From positions 1-22,995 of the forward strand of contig NZ_DAISXK010000043.1 in the NCBI RefSeq assembly GCF_036825875.1: a stretch of DNA of 22,995 bases. The letters are read 5' to 3'. The notes under the pieces were generated by a model that was not told where the DNA came from, did not search any database, and saw nothing but the letters and a program-made list of their open reading frames with translations. Of the stretch, positions 1-6,380 are shown piece after piece. A program made the translations under genes and the position numbers. Each line of letters begins with the position of its first letter. Within the stretch, counting starts at the first letter, position 1. This DNA comes from Paucihalobacter sp036825875. Its GTDB lineage: Bacteria; Bacteroidota; Bacteroidia; Flavobacteriales; Flavobacteriaceae.

Positions 1-24
1 AAGTTTGACTTATTGTTTTGAAAA

Positions 25-225
25 TGGCAGGTCTCCTGGCTTAACCTTGTTATGTCACCTTCCCATTCGCCAAAGGCGAACAGTGGTTTTTAAAGTCATA
101 ACAACTCAATAATGAGATGCTGAAACAAGTTCAACATAGCTTTACAGTTGCGGGAACAGCTTCGGCTTTACACCGAATTCCCTTTTAATCATACTACTTT
201 GTAAGAGCAGCACAAACCAAAATTC
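25..225 (-). ncRNA. Cobalamin (adenosylcobalamin) riboswitch
   Basis: Read on the minus strand, this stretch carries the cobalamin aptamer hallmarks in order. An AAAAGGGAA block is followed by GGTG...GCCGAAGCTG, then CCCGCAACTGTAA (about 190 down to 143), a CCACTG (86-81), GGGAAGGTGAC (about 65-53) and the B12 box AGCCAGGAGACCTGCC at 41-26. The aptamer points left, so the regulated gene lies beyond position 1. The usual partner in this phylum is a TonB-dependent B12 receptor (BtuB), but that is inferred because the gene is not visible. The importer genes on the plus strand to the right are divergent and not downstream of this RNA. A -7-like TACTTTTG on the minus strand (263-256) would start the transcript just before the aptamer. 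Confidence 0.93.
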
Positions 226-255
226 TGGGCGAATGTAAACATTTTTTAAGTGTAG

Positions 256-298
256 CAAAAGTAAAGTTCAAATAATGTTACTTTTGTTTTTTGAACTT
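256..298. promoter_or_regulatory. Divergent promoter region with interleaved inverted repeats
   Basis: Two Bacteroidota -7 boxes of identical sequence (TAnnTTTG type) face away from each other: TACTTTTG at 279-286 on the plus strand, toward the binding lipoprotein, and the same word on the minus strand at 263-256, toward the riboswitch. They are the arms of a 9-bp perfect inverted repeat, CAAAAGTAA (256-264) and TTACTTTTG (278-286). A second dyad, AAGTTCAA (264-271) and TTGAACTT (291-298), is interleaved with it. No convincing -33 TTTG sits at the right distance for either promoter, so promoter function is tentative. Confidence 0.4.
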
Positions 299-310
299 AA
301 TAAGTAATTT

Positions 311-1453
311 ATGAGATTTCAAACCTTAGTTTTTAGTTTGGTTTTTTTAGTCTTTTTTACATGTAAAAACGAGAAAACCACATCTTCTTCAACTTCTTCA
401 TCTCTTGGAGAAATCATTGAAATAAAATATGCCGAAGGTTTTTCAATTTCAGACTACGGTACTTATAAGATTTTAGAAGTCAACAATCCATGGCCCGAAG
501 CCAATCAAGTATTTCGTTATGCATTGGTGAACGATAAAAATAATTTTTCTTCGGAAGAAGACTTTGATGCAGTGGTACAAGTGCCAATTAAAAACTTGAT
601 TGTTACCTCGACAACGCATATTCCTTCATTAGAAATGCTTAACGAACAGAATAAACTAATCGGGTTTCCTAATTTGGATTTTATTTCTTCGGAAAAAACC
701 CGAAATAGAATTAACGCCAATCAAATAACCGAAATTGGTAACAACGAATCCATTAATACCGAAAACGTCATCGCCCTTCAACCTGATGTGATGATTGGTT
801 TTGCGGTTAGCGGAAACAACAAAACTTATACAAACCTCGAACGCGCCGGAATTCCGGTGGTTTACAATGGCGACTGGACCGAACAATCGCCACTTGGAAA
901 GGCTGAATGGATTAAGTTTTTTGGAGCGTTCTTTGATAAGACTGATGAAGCCACTAAAATTTTCAAAGATATAGAAAACAATTATTTAGACATAAAAACC
1001 ATGGCCTCAAAGGCCACCAAAAAACCGACAGTTTTAAGTGGTGCCATGTGGAAAGATATCTGGTATTTACCACAAGGCAATAGTTGGGCAGCAGCCTTTA
1101 TTAATGATGCCAATGCCGAATATCTTTGGAAGACAAGTGAAGGTACTGGTAGTATCGCCTTAAATATTGAAACCGTCATCGAAAAAGCGCATCATGCCGA
1201 ATTTTGGATTGGTCCTGGTCAGTTTTCAAGTTACGATCAAATGATAGAGGCAAGTAAGGCATATACCCAATTTGAAGCTTTTAAAAGCAAACAGGTATAT
1301 AGTTTTTCAACTTTAAAAGGTGAAACTGGTGGCGTTATTTACTACGAACTTGCCCCTAACCGACCCGATTTGGTTTTAAAAGATTTAGTGAAGATATTGC
1401 ATCCAAATTTGTTGCCTGATTATGAATTGTATTTTTTTAGGGCATTAGAATAA
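311..1453 (+). CDS. btuF: ABC transporter substrate-binding lipoprotein, probable vitamin B12 (BtuF-like)
   Basis: This is the periplasmic binding protein of an ABC importer, of the helical-backbone type used for cobalamin, haem and siderophores. The 380-residue protein starts with a lipoprotein signal peptide: a hydrophobic stretch at residues 5-17 and Cys18 in VFFTC, followed by a Ser/Thr-rich linker. The mature part has the family layout: NLIVTSTTHIPSLEML near 95-110, a statement of the bound region (IALQPDVMIGF), and AGIPVVYNG. The next genes encode the matching permease and ATPase, and the divergent riboswitch points to B12 as substrate. Family resemblance alone would not exclude an iron chelate. 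The symbol is by function and context. The downstream gene is separated by about 150 bases that hold a hairpin repeat, so the two genes are not tightly coupled. Confidence 0.85.
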   Translation: MRFQTLVFSLVFLVFFTCKNEKTTSSSTSSSLGEIIEIKYAEGFSISDYGTYKILEVNNPWPEANQVFRYALVNDKNNFSSEEDFDAVVQVPIKNLIVTSTTHIPSLEMLNEQNKLIGFPNLDFISSEKTRNRINANQITEIGNNESINTENVIALQPDVMIGFAVSGNNKTYTNLERAGIPVVYNGDWTEQSPLGKAEWIKFFGAFFDKTDEATKIFKDIENNYLDIKTMASKATKKPTVLSGAMWKDIWYLPQGNSWAAAFINDANAEYLWKTSEGTGSIALNIETVIEKAHHAEFWIGPGQFSSYDQMIEASKAYTQFEAFKSKQVYSFSTLKGETGGVIYYELAPNRPDLVLKDLVKILHPNLLPDYELYFFRALE

Positions 1454-1467
1454 TATTAACGGCTAAA

Positions 1468-1575
1468 GTTGTACCACAAAGTTACGCAGAGGTGCCTCAA
1501 ATGACCACAGAGAAAAAGTATTTAAAATTATCGTTGCGAAACTCTGTGCTACTTTGTTTCACTTTGCGGTACAAC
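1468..1575. repeat. Palindromic intergenic element (nested hairpin)
   Basis: Outer arms GTTGTACCACAAAGT (1468-1482) and ACTTTGCGGTACAAC (1561-1575) match as an inverted repeat at 14 of 15 positions. Inner arms CACAGAG (1506-1512) and CTCTGTG (1543-1549) pair perfectly, giving a nested hairpin of about 108 bases between the binding-protein and permease genes. The words (cacaaagt, gcagagg, ctctgtg) resemble the small CTTTGTG/TACGCAGAG-type repeats that I recall from flavobacterial intergenic regions. A related single-armed copy precedes the ATPase gene. Confidence 0.7.
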
Positions 1576-1603
1576 ATACAAATTGTCAAAATAAATTAAT
1601 ACT

Positions 1604-2635
1604 CTGGAAAAAACAACCACATACAAAAAACACTTTTTAGCTTTAAGCATCCTATTATTTTTAGTGATTTTCGCTAACATCAGTTTAGGCTCAGTGGCTA
1701 TCCCTTTAAAAGAAGTTTTTAAAAGTTTGTTTCACCTTCAAACCGATAATACCGCTTGGGATTTTATCATCCAAAATTACCGCCTGCCTAAAGCTTTAAC
1801 TGCCATCATGGTTGGCTCTGGTCTTTCAATTTGCGGTTTATTAATGCAAACATTATTTAGAAATCCGCTAGCAGGACCATTTGTATTAGGTGTTAGCAGT
1901 GGTGCCAGTTTAGGTGTTGCCTTACTCATTATGGGTGCTGCCAGTTTTAGTGGATTTTTAGGAGCTACTTTACTCGGAACTTGGAGTTTGGTAATTGCTG
2001 CCGGACTCGGAAGTTTTTTAGTAATGCTAGCCGTGCTCGCTATAACCGTTAGAGTTAAAGATACCATGGCCATACTTATTATAGGTTTGATGTTTGGGAG
2101 CGTTACCGCAGCTATTGTTGGTGTGTTAGCTTATTTTAGTCCTGCCGAACAATTACAACAATACATTTTTTGGTCGTTTGGCAGCTTAGGCAACAATTCT
2201 TGGGATGGCATGTTGGTACTTTTTATTTGTTTTATGGCTGGTTTTGCCATGTCCGTCTTAACAATAAAACCATTAAATGCACTGCTCTTAGGGGAAAATT
2301 ATGCCAAAAGTCAAGGATTAAATATTGGAAAAAGCCGACTCATTATATTGGTAGCCACCTGCGTCTTGGCAGGAGCCATTACAGCTTTTGCTGGGCCAGT
2401 TGCCTTTATTGGTTTAGCCGTACCACATATCACCAGACAAATTTTCACGACCGCCAATCATCAAATTTTAATTCCCGCAGTAATTTTATGCGGTGCTATT
2501 ATTATGCTAATTTGTGACAGCATTGCACAATTGCCATTTACAGATTATACTTTACCCATCAATGCCATTACGTCCTTGGTTGGTGCGCCTGTGGTGATTT
2601 GGTTGTTGGTGAGGAGACGTAAGTTGTTGTTTTAA
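1604..2635 (+). CDS. btuC: Cobalamin-type ABC transporter permease (BtuC/FecCD family)
   Basis: This is the membrane subunit of the importer, a FecCD-family permease with about ten transmembrane helices. Family motifs include LPKALTAIMVGSGLSICGLL, NPLAGPFVLGVSSGASLGVAL, and near the C-terminus AGPVAFIGLAVPHITRQ followed by a helix ending in RRRKLLF. The first standard start in frame is GTG at 1664, but the frame is open back to a stop at 1592-1594. The bases between encode a Lys/His-containing start and a hydrophobic helix (FLALSILLFLVIFANISLG) that is the expected first helix. I therefore place the start at CTG 1604 (codons L-E-K-T-T-T-Y-K-K-H), giving 343 residues, a normal family length. 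ATT at 1595 is the alternative. No ATG or TTG is available upstream in frame, so a non-standard start, a mutated start or a sequence error must be considered. Confidence 0.85.
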   Translation: MEKTTTYKKHFLALSILLFLVIFANISLGSVAIPLKEVFKSLFHLQTDNTAWDFIIQNYRLPKALTAIMVGSGLSICGLLMQTLFRNPLAGPFVLGVSSGASLGVALLIMGAASFSGFLGATLLGTWSLVIAAGLGSFLVMLAVLAITVRVKDTMAILIIGLMFGSVTAAIVGVLAYFSPAEQLQQYIFWSFGSLGNNSWDGMLVLFICFMAGFAMSVLTIKPLNALLLGENYAKSQGLNIGKSRLIILVATCVLAGAITAFAGPVAFIGLAVPHITRQIFTTANHQILIPAVILCGAIIMLICDSIAQLPFTDYTLPINAITSLVGAPVVIWLLVRRRKLLF

Positions 2636-2742
2636 AATTTTTACAAAAAATTATCTCGATGATTTTGCTTAAGTCTTAGGCCTACAGGTAATTACTCAGA
2701 ATAAAAATATTTTACAGAAACCATTAGTTAATCAATTTAAAA

Positions 2743-2789
2743 TTTCTTTGCGTAACTTTACGTAACCTCTGTGTAACTTCGCGATACAA
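2743..2789. repeat. Degenerate short tandem repeat related to the 1468-1575 element
   Basis: Just before the ATPase gene, units of 10-11 bases follow each other: CTTTGCGTAA, CTTTACGTAA, CCTCTGTGTAA, CTTCGCGATA. The part from 2766 (cctctgtgtaacttcgcgat) aligns with the reverse complement of the left arm of the hairpin at 1468-1492 at about 20 of 25 positions, so both gene junctions of this operon carry the same element family. It lies in the untranslated leader of the ATPase gene. Confidence 0.6.
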
Positions 2790-2797
2790 TTTTACAA

Positions 2798-3589
2798 ATG
2801 CAAAATCAAGATAACTTCACCCTTCAAACAAAAAACCTTTCTATTGGATATTTCAATAAAAAAGGAAATCACACTGTGGCTAAAGATTTAAATTTTTCTT
2901 TAAACAAAGGTGAACTTGTTGGCCTGGTTGGCAGCAATGGTATTGGAAAATCAACTTTGCTACGCTCTTTATGTAAGGTTCAAAAAATATTGTCTGGCGA
3001 CATTTTTGTAAATAATAAAAACTTAAAAAGTTTCACCTTCGAATCACTCGCCGAAACCTTAAGCGTGGTTTTAACCGAAACCCCAGCATCTAAAAATATT
3101 ACTGTTGGAGAACTTGTGGCACTCGGCCGTCAGCCTTACACCAATTGGTTAGGTACCTTAACAGAAGATGACAAACAGCACATCCTTCAAGCACTTGAAG
3201 CCACTGAAATGAGTTCGTTTAAAAATAGAAAATGTTATGAATTAAGCGACGGACAATTACAACGCGCCTTAATAGCAAGAGCATTGGCTCAAGACACACC
3301 CATCATTATTTTAGATGAACCCACAACCCATTTAGATTTATACCACCGGGCATCTATTTTAAAACTGTTGAAAAACTTAAGCAAAACAACAGATAAAACC
3401 ATCCTATTTTCCACCCACGAAATTGATTTGGCTATTCAATTGTGTGACCAAATGCTTATCATGACTCCAGAAGAATCCTATTTTGGTGATCCATGCCAGT
3501 TGATTGAATCTGGGCATTTTTCAAAATTATTTCCAAAAAACCTGATTGATTTTGATGGTGATGTTGGAAGGTTTAAAATCATAAATTAA
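2798..3589 (+). CDS. btuD: ABC transporter ATP-binding protein, cobalamin/siderophore type (BtuD/FecE-like)
   Basis: This is the cytoplasmic ATPase that powers the importer. In the 263-residue sequence, Walker A is GSNGIGKST (45-53), the signature is LSDGQ (149-153), Walker B is IIILDEP (169-175) and the switch histidine is in LFSTHEI. The VALGRQPYTNW segment near 107-117 is typical of the FecE/BtuD/HemV group. It follows the permease by about 160 bases containing the degenerate repeat, and precedes rmuC by only 22 bases. The order binding protein, permease, ATPase supports one functional importer even though the spacing is loose. B12 specificity is inferred from the riboswitch beside it. Confidence 0.88.
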   Translation: MQNQDNFTLQTKNLSIGYFNKKGNHTVAKDLNFSLNKGELVGLVGSNGIGKSTLLRSLCKVQKILSGDIFVNNKNLKSFTFESLAETLSVVLTETPASKNITVGELVALGRQPYTNWLGTLTEDDKQHILQALEATEMSSFKNRKCYELSDGQLQRALIARALAQDTPIIILDEPTTHLDLYHRASILKLLKNLSKTTDKTILFSTHEIDLAIQLCDQMLIMTPEESYFGDPCQLIESGHFSKLFPKNLIDFDGDVGRFKIIN

Positions 3590-3611
3590 ATATCTTTACA
3601 AAAAACACTTT

Positions 3612-4931
3612 ATGAACACCACTACCCTTATTATACTCATTATTATATTTTTAGTTATCGGCGGAATTATTGGTTATTTTATGAGTAACCTCAAACAGAA
3701 AGCAGCCATTTCATCTCTCGAGGAACGTTTACGCGCCTTCACTGAAAATGAAAAAAAACTATTTCAAAATATTCAGAATATAGAACAAGAACGAGAATCA
3801 ATAAGAACCGAAAAAGACCATTTATCCTTACAACTTACACGTCAAAATGCCGATTTTGAAAATCTTAAACAACGCAGTGACGAACAAAAAGCCGAGGTTG
3901 AAAAACTTCAGGAACGCTTTCAAAAAGAATTCGAAAATTTGGCAAATAAAATACTGGATGAAAAATCCACCAAATTCACTACTCAAAACAAAGAAAATCT
4001 GGACGCTATTTTAAAACCATTGCAGGAAAAAATAAAAAGCTTCGAAGATAAAGTTGAACATACTCAAAAGGAAAGTATTGGTATGCATGCCTCATTAAAA
4101 GAGCAATTGCTGAATTTAAAAGACCTCAATCAGAAAATGACTGATGAGGCCAATAACCTAACGCGTGCCTTAAAAGGTGATAGTAAAATGCAAGGAAATT
4201 GGGGTGAATTGGTATTGGAGCGCGTATTGGAGAAATCCGGGTTAGAAAAAGACCGTGAGTATTTTGTGCAACAAAGCTTTCTTCGTGAAGACGGCATACG
4301 CGTAATGCCCGATGTAGTATTACATCTACCCGATTCTAAAAAAATGATCATCGATGCCAAAGTTTCTCTTGTAGATTACGAACGATTTGTAAATGCCCCA
4401 GAAGAAGAGCGTCCCGTATATTTAAAGGCCCATGTGAATTCAATTAGAAAACATGTAGAACAATTATCCGCCAAAAATTATCAAGATTTATACGATATAG
4501 AATCGCCCGATTTTGTGTTGATGTTTATCCCTATTGAACCCGCATTTGCGATTGCCATAAATGATGACAATTCTTTATATAATAAAGCCTTTGAGAAAAA
4601 TATTGTAATAGTTACACCTTCTACTTTGTTAGCCACGCTGCGAACTATTGATAGCATGTGGAACAATGAAAAACAACAACAAAACGCTTTAGAAATTGCT
4701 AAACAGGCAGGTGCTTTATATGATAAATTTGAAGGACTTGTAATTGATTTGTTGGGAATTGGCAAAAAAATTGATGCCGCAAAAAGCGACTATTCTAATG
4801 CCATGAACAAGCTTAGTACTGGTAAAGGCAGTCTTATTTCTCGTGTAGAAAATCTTAAAAAAATGGGCGCCAAAGCCAAAAAAGAATTGCCCGAAGCCAT
4901 CTTAAAACGCGCTAAACAAGACGAAGATTAA
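3612..4931 (+). CDS. rmuC: DNA recombination protein RmuC
   Basis: RmuC family proteins limit DNA rearrangements at inverted repeats and are predicted nucleases of the PD-(D/E)xK fold. The 439-residue protein has an N-terminal membrane anchor (about 6-24), a long charged coiled coil (about 30-180) and the RmuC domain from about 185 to 410. Visible family motifs are MQGNWGE (193-199), MPDVVLHLP (232-240) and IIDAKVSL (246-253), with acidic and lysine residues placed as expected for the nuclease-like core. The C-terminal part ends in KKELPEAILKRA. It starts 22 bases after the B12 ATPase and may be cotranscribed, although its role is unrelated to transport. Confidence 0.95.
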   Translation: MNTTTLIILIIIFLVIGGIIGYFMSNLKQKAAISSLEERLRAFTENEKKLFQNIQNIEQERESIRTEKDHLSLQLTRQNADFENLKQRSDEQKAEVEKLQERFQKEFENLANKILDEKSTKFTTQNKENLDAILKPLQEKIKSFEDKVEHTQKESIGMHASLKEQLLNLKDLNQKMTDEANNLTRALKGDSKMQGNWGELVLERVLEKSGLEKDREYFVQQSFLREDGIRVMPDVVLHLPDSKKMIIDAKVSLVDYERFVNAPEEERPVYLKAHVNSIRKHVEQLSAKNYQDLYDIESPDFVLMFIPIEPAFAIAINDDNSLYNKAFEKNIVIVTPSTLLATLRTIDSMWNNEKQQQNALEIAKQAGALYDKFEGLVIDLLGIGKKIDAAKSDYSNAMNKLSTGKGSLISRVENLKKMGAKAKKELPEAILKRAKQDED

Positions 4932-4967
4932 TGATGTTAATTCGTATTTTGTTTTTATTCCTTTTTA

Positions 4968-5050
4968 AAGGCATAAATTAAATTATTCCATATTTAAGGC
5001 ATAAATTTGATTATTCCATAAAAAAGGCATATATTTGATTTCATTAAAGC
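4968..5050 (+). repeat. 28-bp direct tandem repeat upstream of satD-like gene
   Basis: Three units begin with AAGGCATA at 4968, 4996 and 5024, an exact 28-base period. Units 1 and 2 match at 23 of 28 positions. Unit 3 matches unit 2 at 16 of its first 17 positions and then diverges toward the start codon. No spacers lie between the units, so this is not a CRISPR array. Units 2 and 3 each contain a TAnnTTTG word. The position directly ahead of a gene with a helix-turn-helix suggests an operator or promoter array. Confidence 0.85.
5006..5037 (+). promoter_or_regulatory. Probable Bacteroidota-type promoter of the satD operon
   Basis: A -33 TTTG at 5006-5009 is followed after 20 bases by a perfect -7 box TATATTTG at 5030-5037. 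The -33 element is supplied by repeat unit 2 and the -7 box by unit 3, because the 28-bp repeat period equals the distance between the two TTTG words. Transcription would begin near 5044, leaving a leader of about 10 bases before the ATG at 5056. Confidence 0.65.
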
Positions 5051-5055
5051 ATTAT

Positions 5056-5670
5056 ATGACCAGTATCTTAACAGGCGATATCATAAAATCCAGAGGCACA
5101 CAAAGCCAAGATGTTTGGCTAGAGCCCTTAAAAAAGGCGATGAATCAAGTGGCCAAAATGCCAAATTTATTCGAAATATATAGGGGTGACAGTTTCCAAT
5201 TAGAGATTGAAGATTACAGCGAAAGTTTTGAAACTGCGGTGTATTTAAAATCTTGCATCAAATCTATTAAGGGTTTCGATGTACGCATGTCTATAGGTAT
5301 TGGTGAAAAAACTTATACAGGTAAGACCGTGGGTGAATCTAATGGTGAAGCCTTTATTTACTCAGGTGAAATGTTTGAAACTTTAAAAAAAGACAAGCAA
5401 AACTTAAAGATAAAAACCAACAGTAACGCGTTTAACAAAGAAATGAATTTGTTTTTCAAACTTGCTTTAATTGCTATGGATAATTGGACACCCAATTCAG
5501 CTGAAATAGTGAAATTAACCTTAGAAAACCCAAATAAAATTCAAGAAGAACTGGCAAAACTTATAGGAATTAGTCAAGATGCCGTGAGTAAACGTCAAAA
5601 AAGAGCTTATATTGACGAAATTTTAGAACTCAACCAATTATATCAACAAAAGATAAAAACATTGTTATGA
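5056..5670 (+). CDS. SatD family protein
   Basis: This resembles the SatD family, named after a gene of the acid-tolerance sat locus of Streptococcus mutans; no biochemical role is established that I know of. I chose ATG 5056 (204 residues) over an in-frame TTG at 5035, because the TTG lies inside the -7 promoter box and homologues start close to the TGDIIKSR motif (6-13). The N-terminal half has TGDII with Asp8, YRGDSFQLEI (42-51) with Asp45, and VRMSIGIGE (76-84). This pattern recalls class III cyclase or GGDEF palm domains. Residues 160-185 (NPNKIQEELAKLIGISQDAV onward) form a clear helix-turn-helix. Its stop overlaps the start of the DUF3307 gene (ATGA), indicating translational coupling. 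A sensor-regulator role is inferred. Confidence 0.82.
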   Translation: MTSILTGDIIKSRGTQSQDVWLEPLKKAMNQVAKMPNLFEIYRGDSFQLEIEDYSESFETAVYLKSCIKSIKGFDVRMSIGIGEKTYTGKTVGESNGEAFIYSGEMFETLKKDKQNLKIKTNSNAFNKEMNLFFKLALIAMDNWTPNSAEIVKLTLENPNKIQEELAKLIGISQDAVSKRQKRAYIDEILELNQLYQQKIKTLL

Positions 5671-6380
5671 TTGTACTTATAAAATTACTGATAGCACACT
5701 TAATTGGCGATTTTTTTCTTCAGCCTAAAACATGGGTCGACGAAAAGGAAACAGGTAAATTAAAATCTCCCAAGTTATACATTCATACAGCAGTTCATAT
5801 TGCGTTGATGTTCCTGATAGTTTTCGACGTCTCGTATTGGAGGTTAATTCTACTCATTGGAGTTTCGCATTATATAATAGATGCTTTCAAACTTACACTT
5901 CAGAAAAAAAAGACAAAGCGTTTTTATTTTTTTGCGGATCAAATTCTTCACCTTATGGTGATTTTTTCAAGCTATTACTGGTTCTATGCCCAAAATCTAA
6001 ACTTAAATTTCAACATAAACGAAACCCATTTATTGTTCTTGTTGGGCGTACTTTTTTTAAGTTATCCAACATCAATTATGATTAAAGTAATTTTTTCGAA
6101 ATGGAATTTATCCAAAATTGTATCAGATAACGAATCCTTAGAGGACGCGGGAACCTACATTGGGATTCTCAAACGATTATTAGTGTTTGTATTTATAATA
6201 TTAAATCAATGGGCAGCAGTAGGATTTTTAATTGCTGCAAAGTCTGTTTTTAGATTTGGCGACCTATCAGCCGCTAAGGAACGCAAACTAACCGAATACG
6301 TTTTAATCGGCACCTTAATTAGTTTTGGCATAGCAATTATAACCGGAATCATGTTTAATATACTGTCAACTTATGTTTAA
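5667..6380 (+). CDS. DUF3307 domain integral membrane protein
   Basis: This is a 237-residue polytopic membrane protein of the DUF3307 family; its function is unknown. About six hydrophobic helices can be seen. The N-terminal half holds four pairs of polar residues spaced by four in or next to helices: His11/Asp15 (AHLIGD), His40/His44 (HTAVH), His68/Asp72 (SHYIID) and Asp91/His95 (ADQILH). The C-terminal half has AGTYIGILKR (161-170), then NQWAAVGFLIAAKSVFRFGD and a last helix after TEYVLIGT, all of which I recall as family features. It is coupled to the SatD gene by a 4-base ATGA overlap and overlaps the thioesterase start by 8 bases. SatD plus DUF3307 is, to my recollection, a recurring neighbourhood in Bacteroidota and Firmicutes. 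A metal-binding membrane enzyme is an inference. Confidence 0.8.
   Translation: MIVLIKLLIAHLIGDFFLQPKTWVDEKETGKLKSPKLYIHTAVHIALMFLIVFDVSYWRLILLIGVSHYIIDAFKLTLQKKKTKRFYFFADQILHLMVIFSSYYWFYAQNLNLNFNINETHLLFLLGVLFLSYPTSIMIKVIFSKWNLSKIVSDNESLEDAGTYIGILKRLLVFVFIILNQWAAVGFLIAAKSVFRFGDLSAAKERKLTEYVLIGTLISFGIAIITGIMFNILSTYV

Noticed and set aside
25..225. Riboswitch as a regulator of the rightward binding-protein gene
   Set aside because: The B12 box and the CCCGCAACTG core are in the correct order only on the minus strand, so the RNA points away from that gene.
1664..1666. GTG as the start of the BtuC-like permease
   Set aside because: It would cut the first transmembrane helix in half, while the open frame upstream encodes the missing part of a typical BtuC start.
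2170..2517. Plus-strand reading frame of 115 codons inside the permease gene
   Set aside because: It is a shifted frame of the permease gene. The product is rich in Cys, His and Trp with no recognisable domain.
5035..5037. TTG as the start of the SatD-like protein
   Set aside because: It lies within the -7 box TATATTTG, and ATG 5056 gives the usual family start close to TGDII.
4968..5050. Regular 28-bp repeats as a possible small CRISPR array
   Set aside because: The units are directly contiguous with no spacers, and there are no cas genes nearby. It is a tandem repeat in a promoter region.
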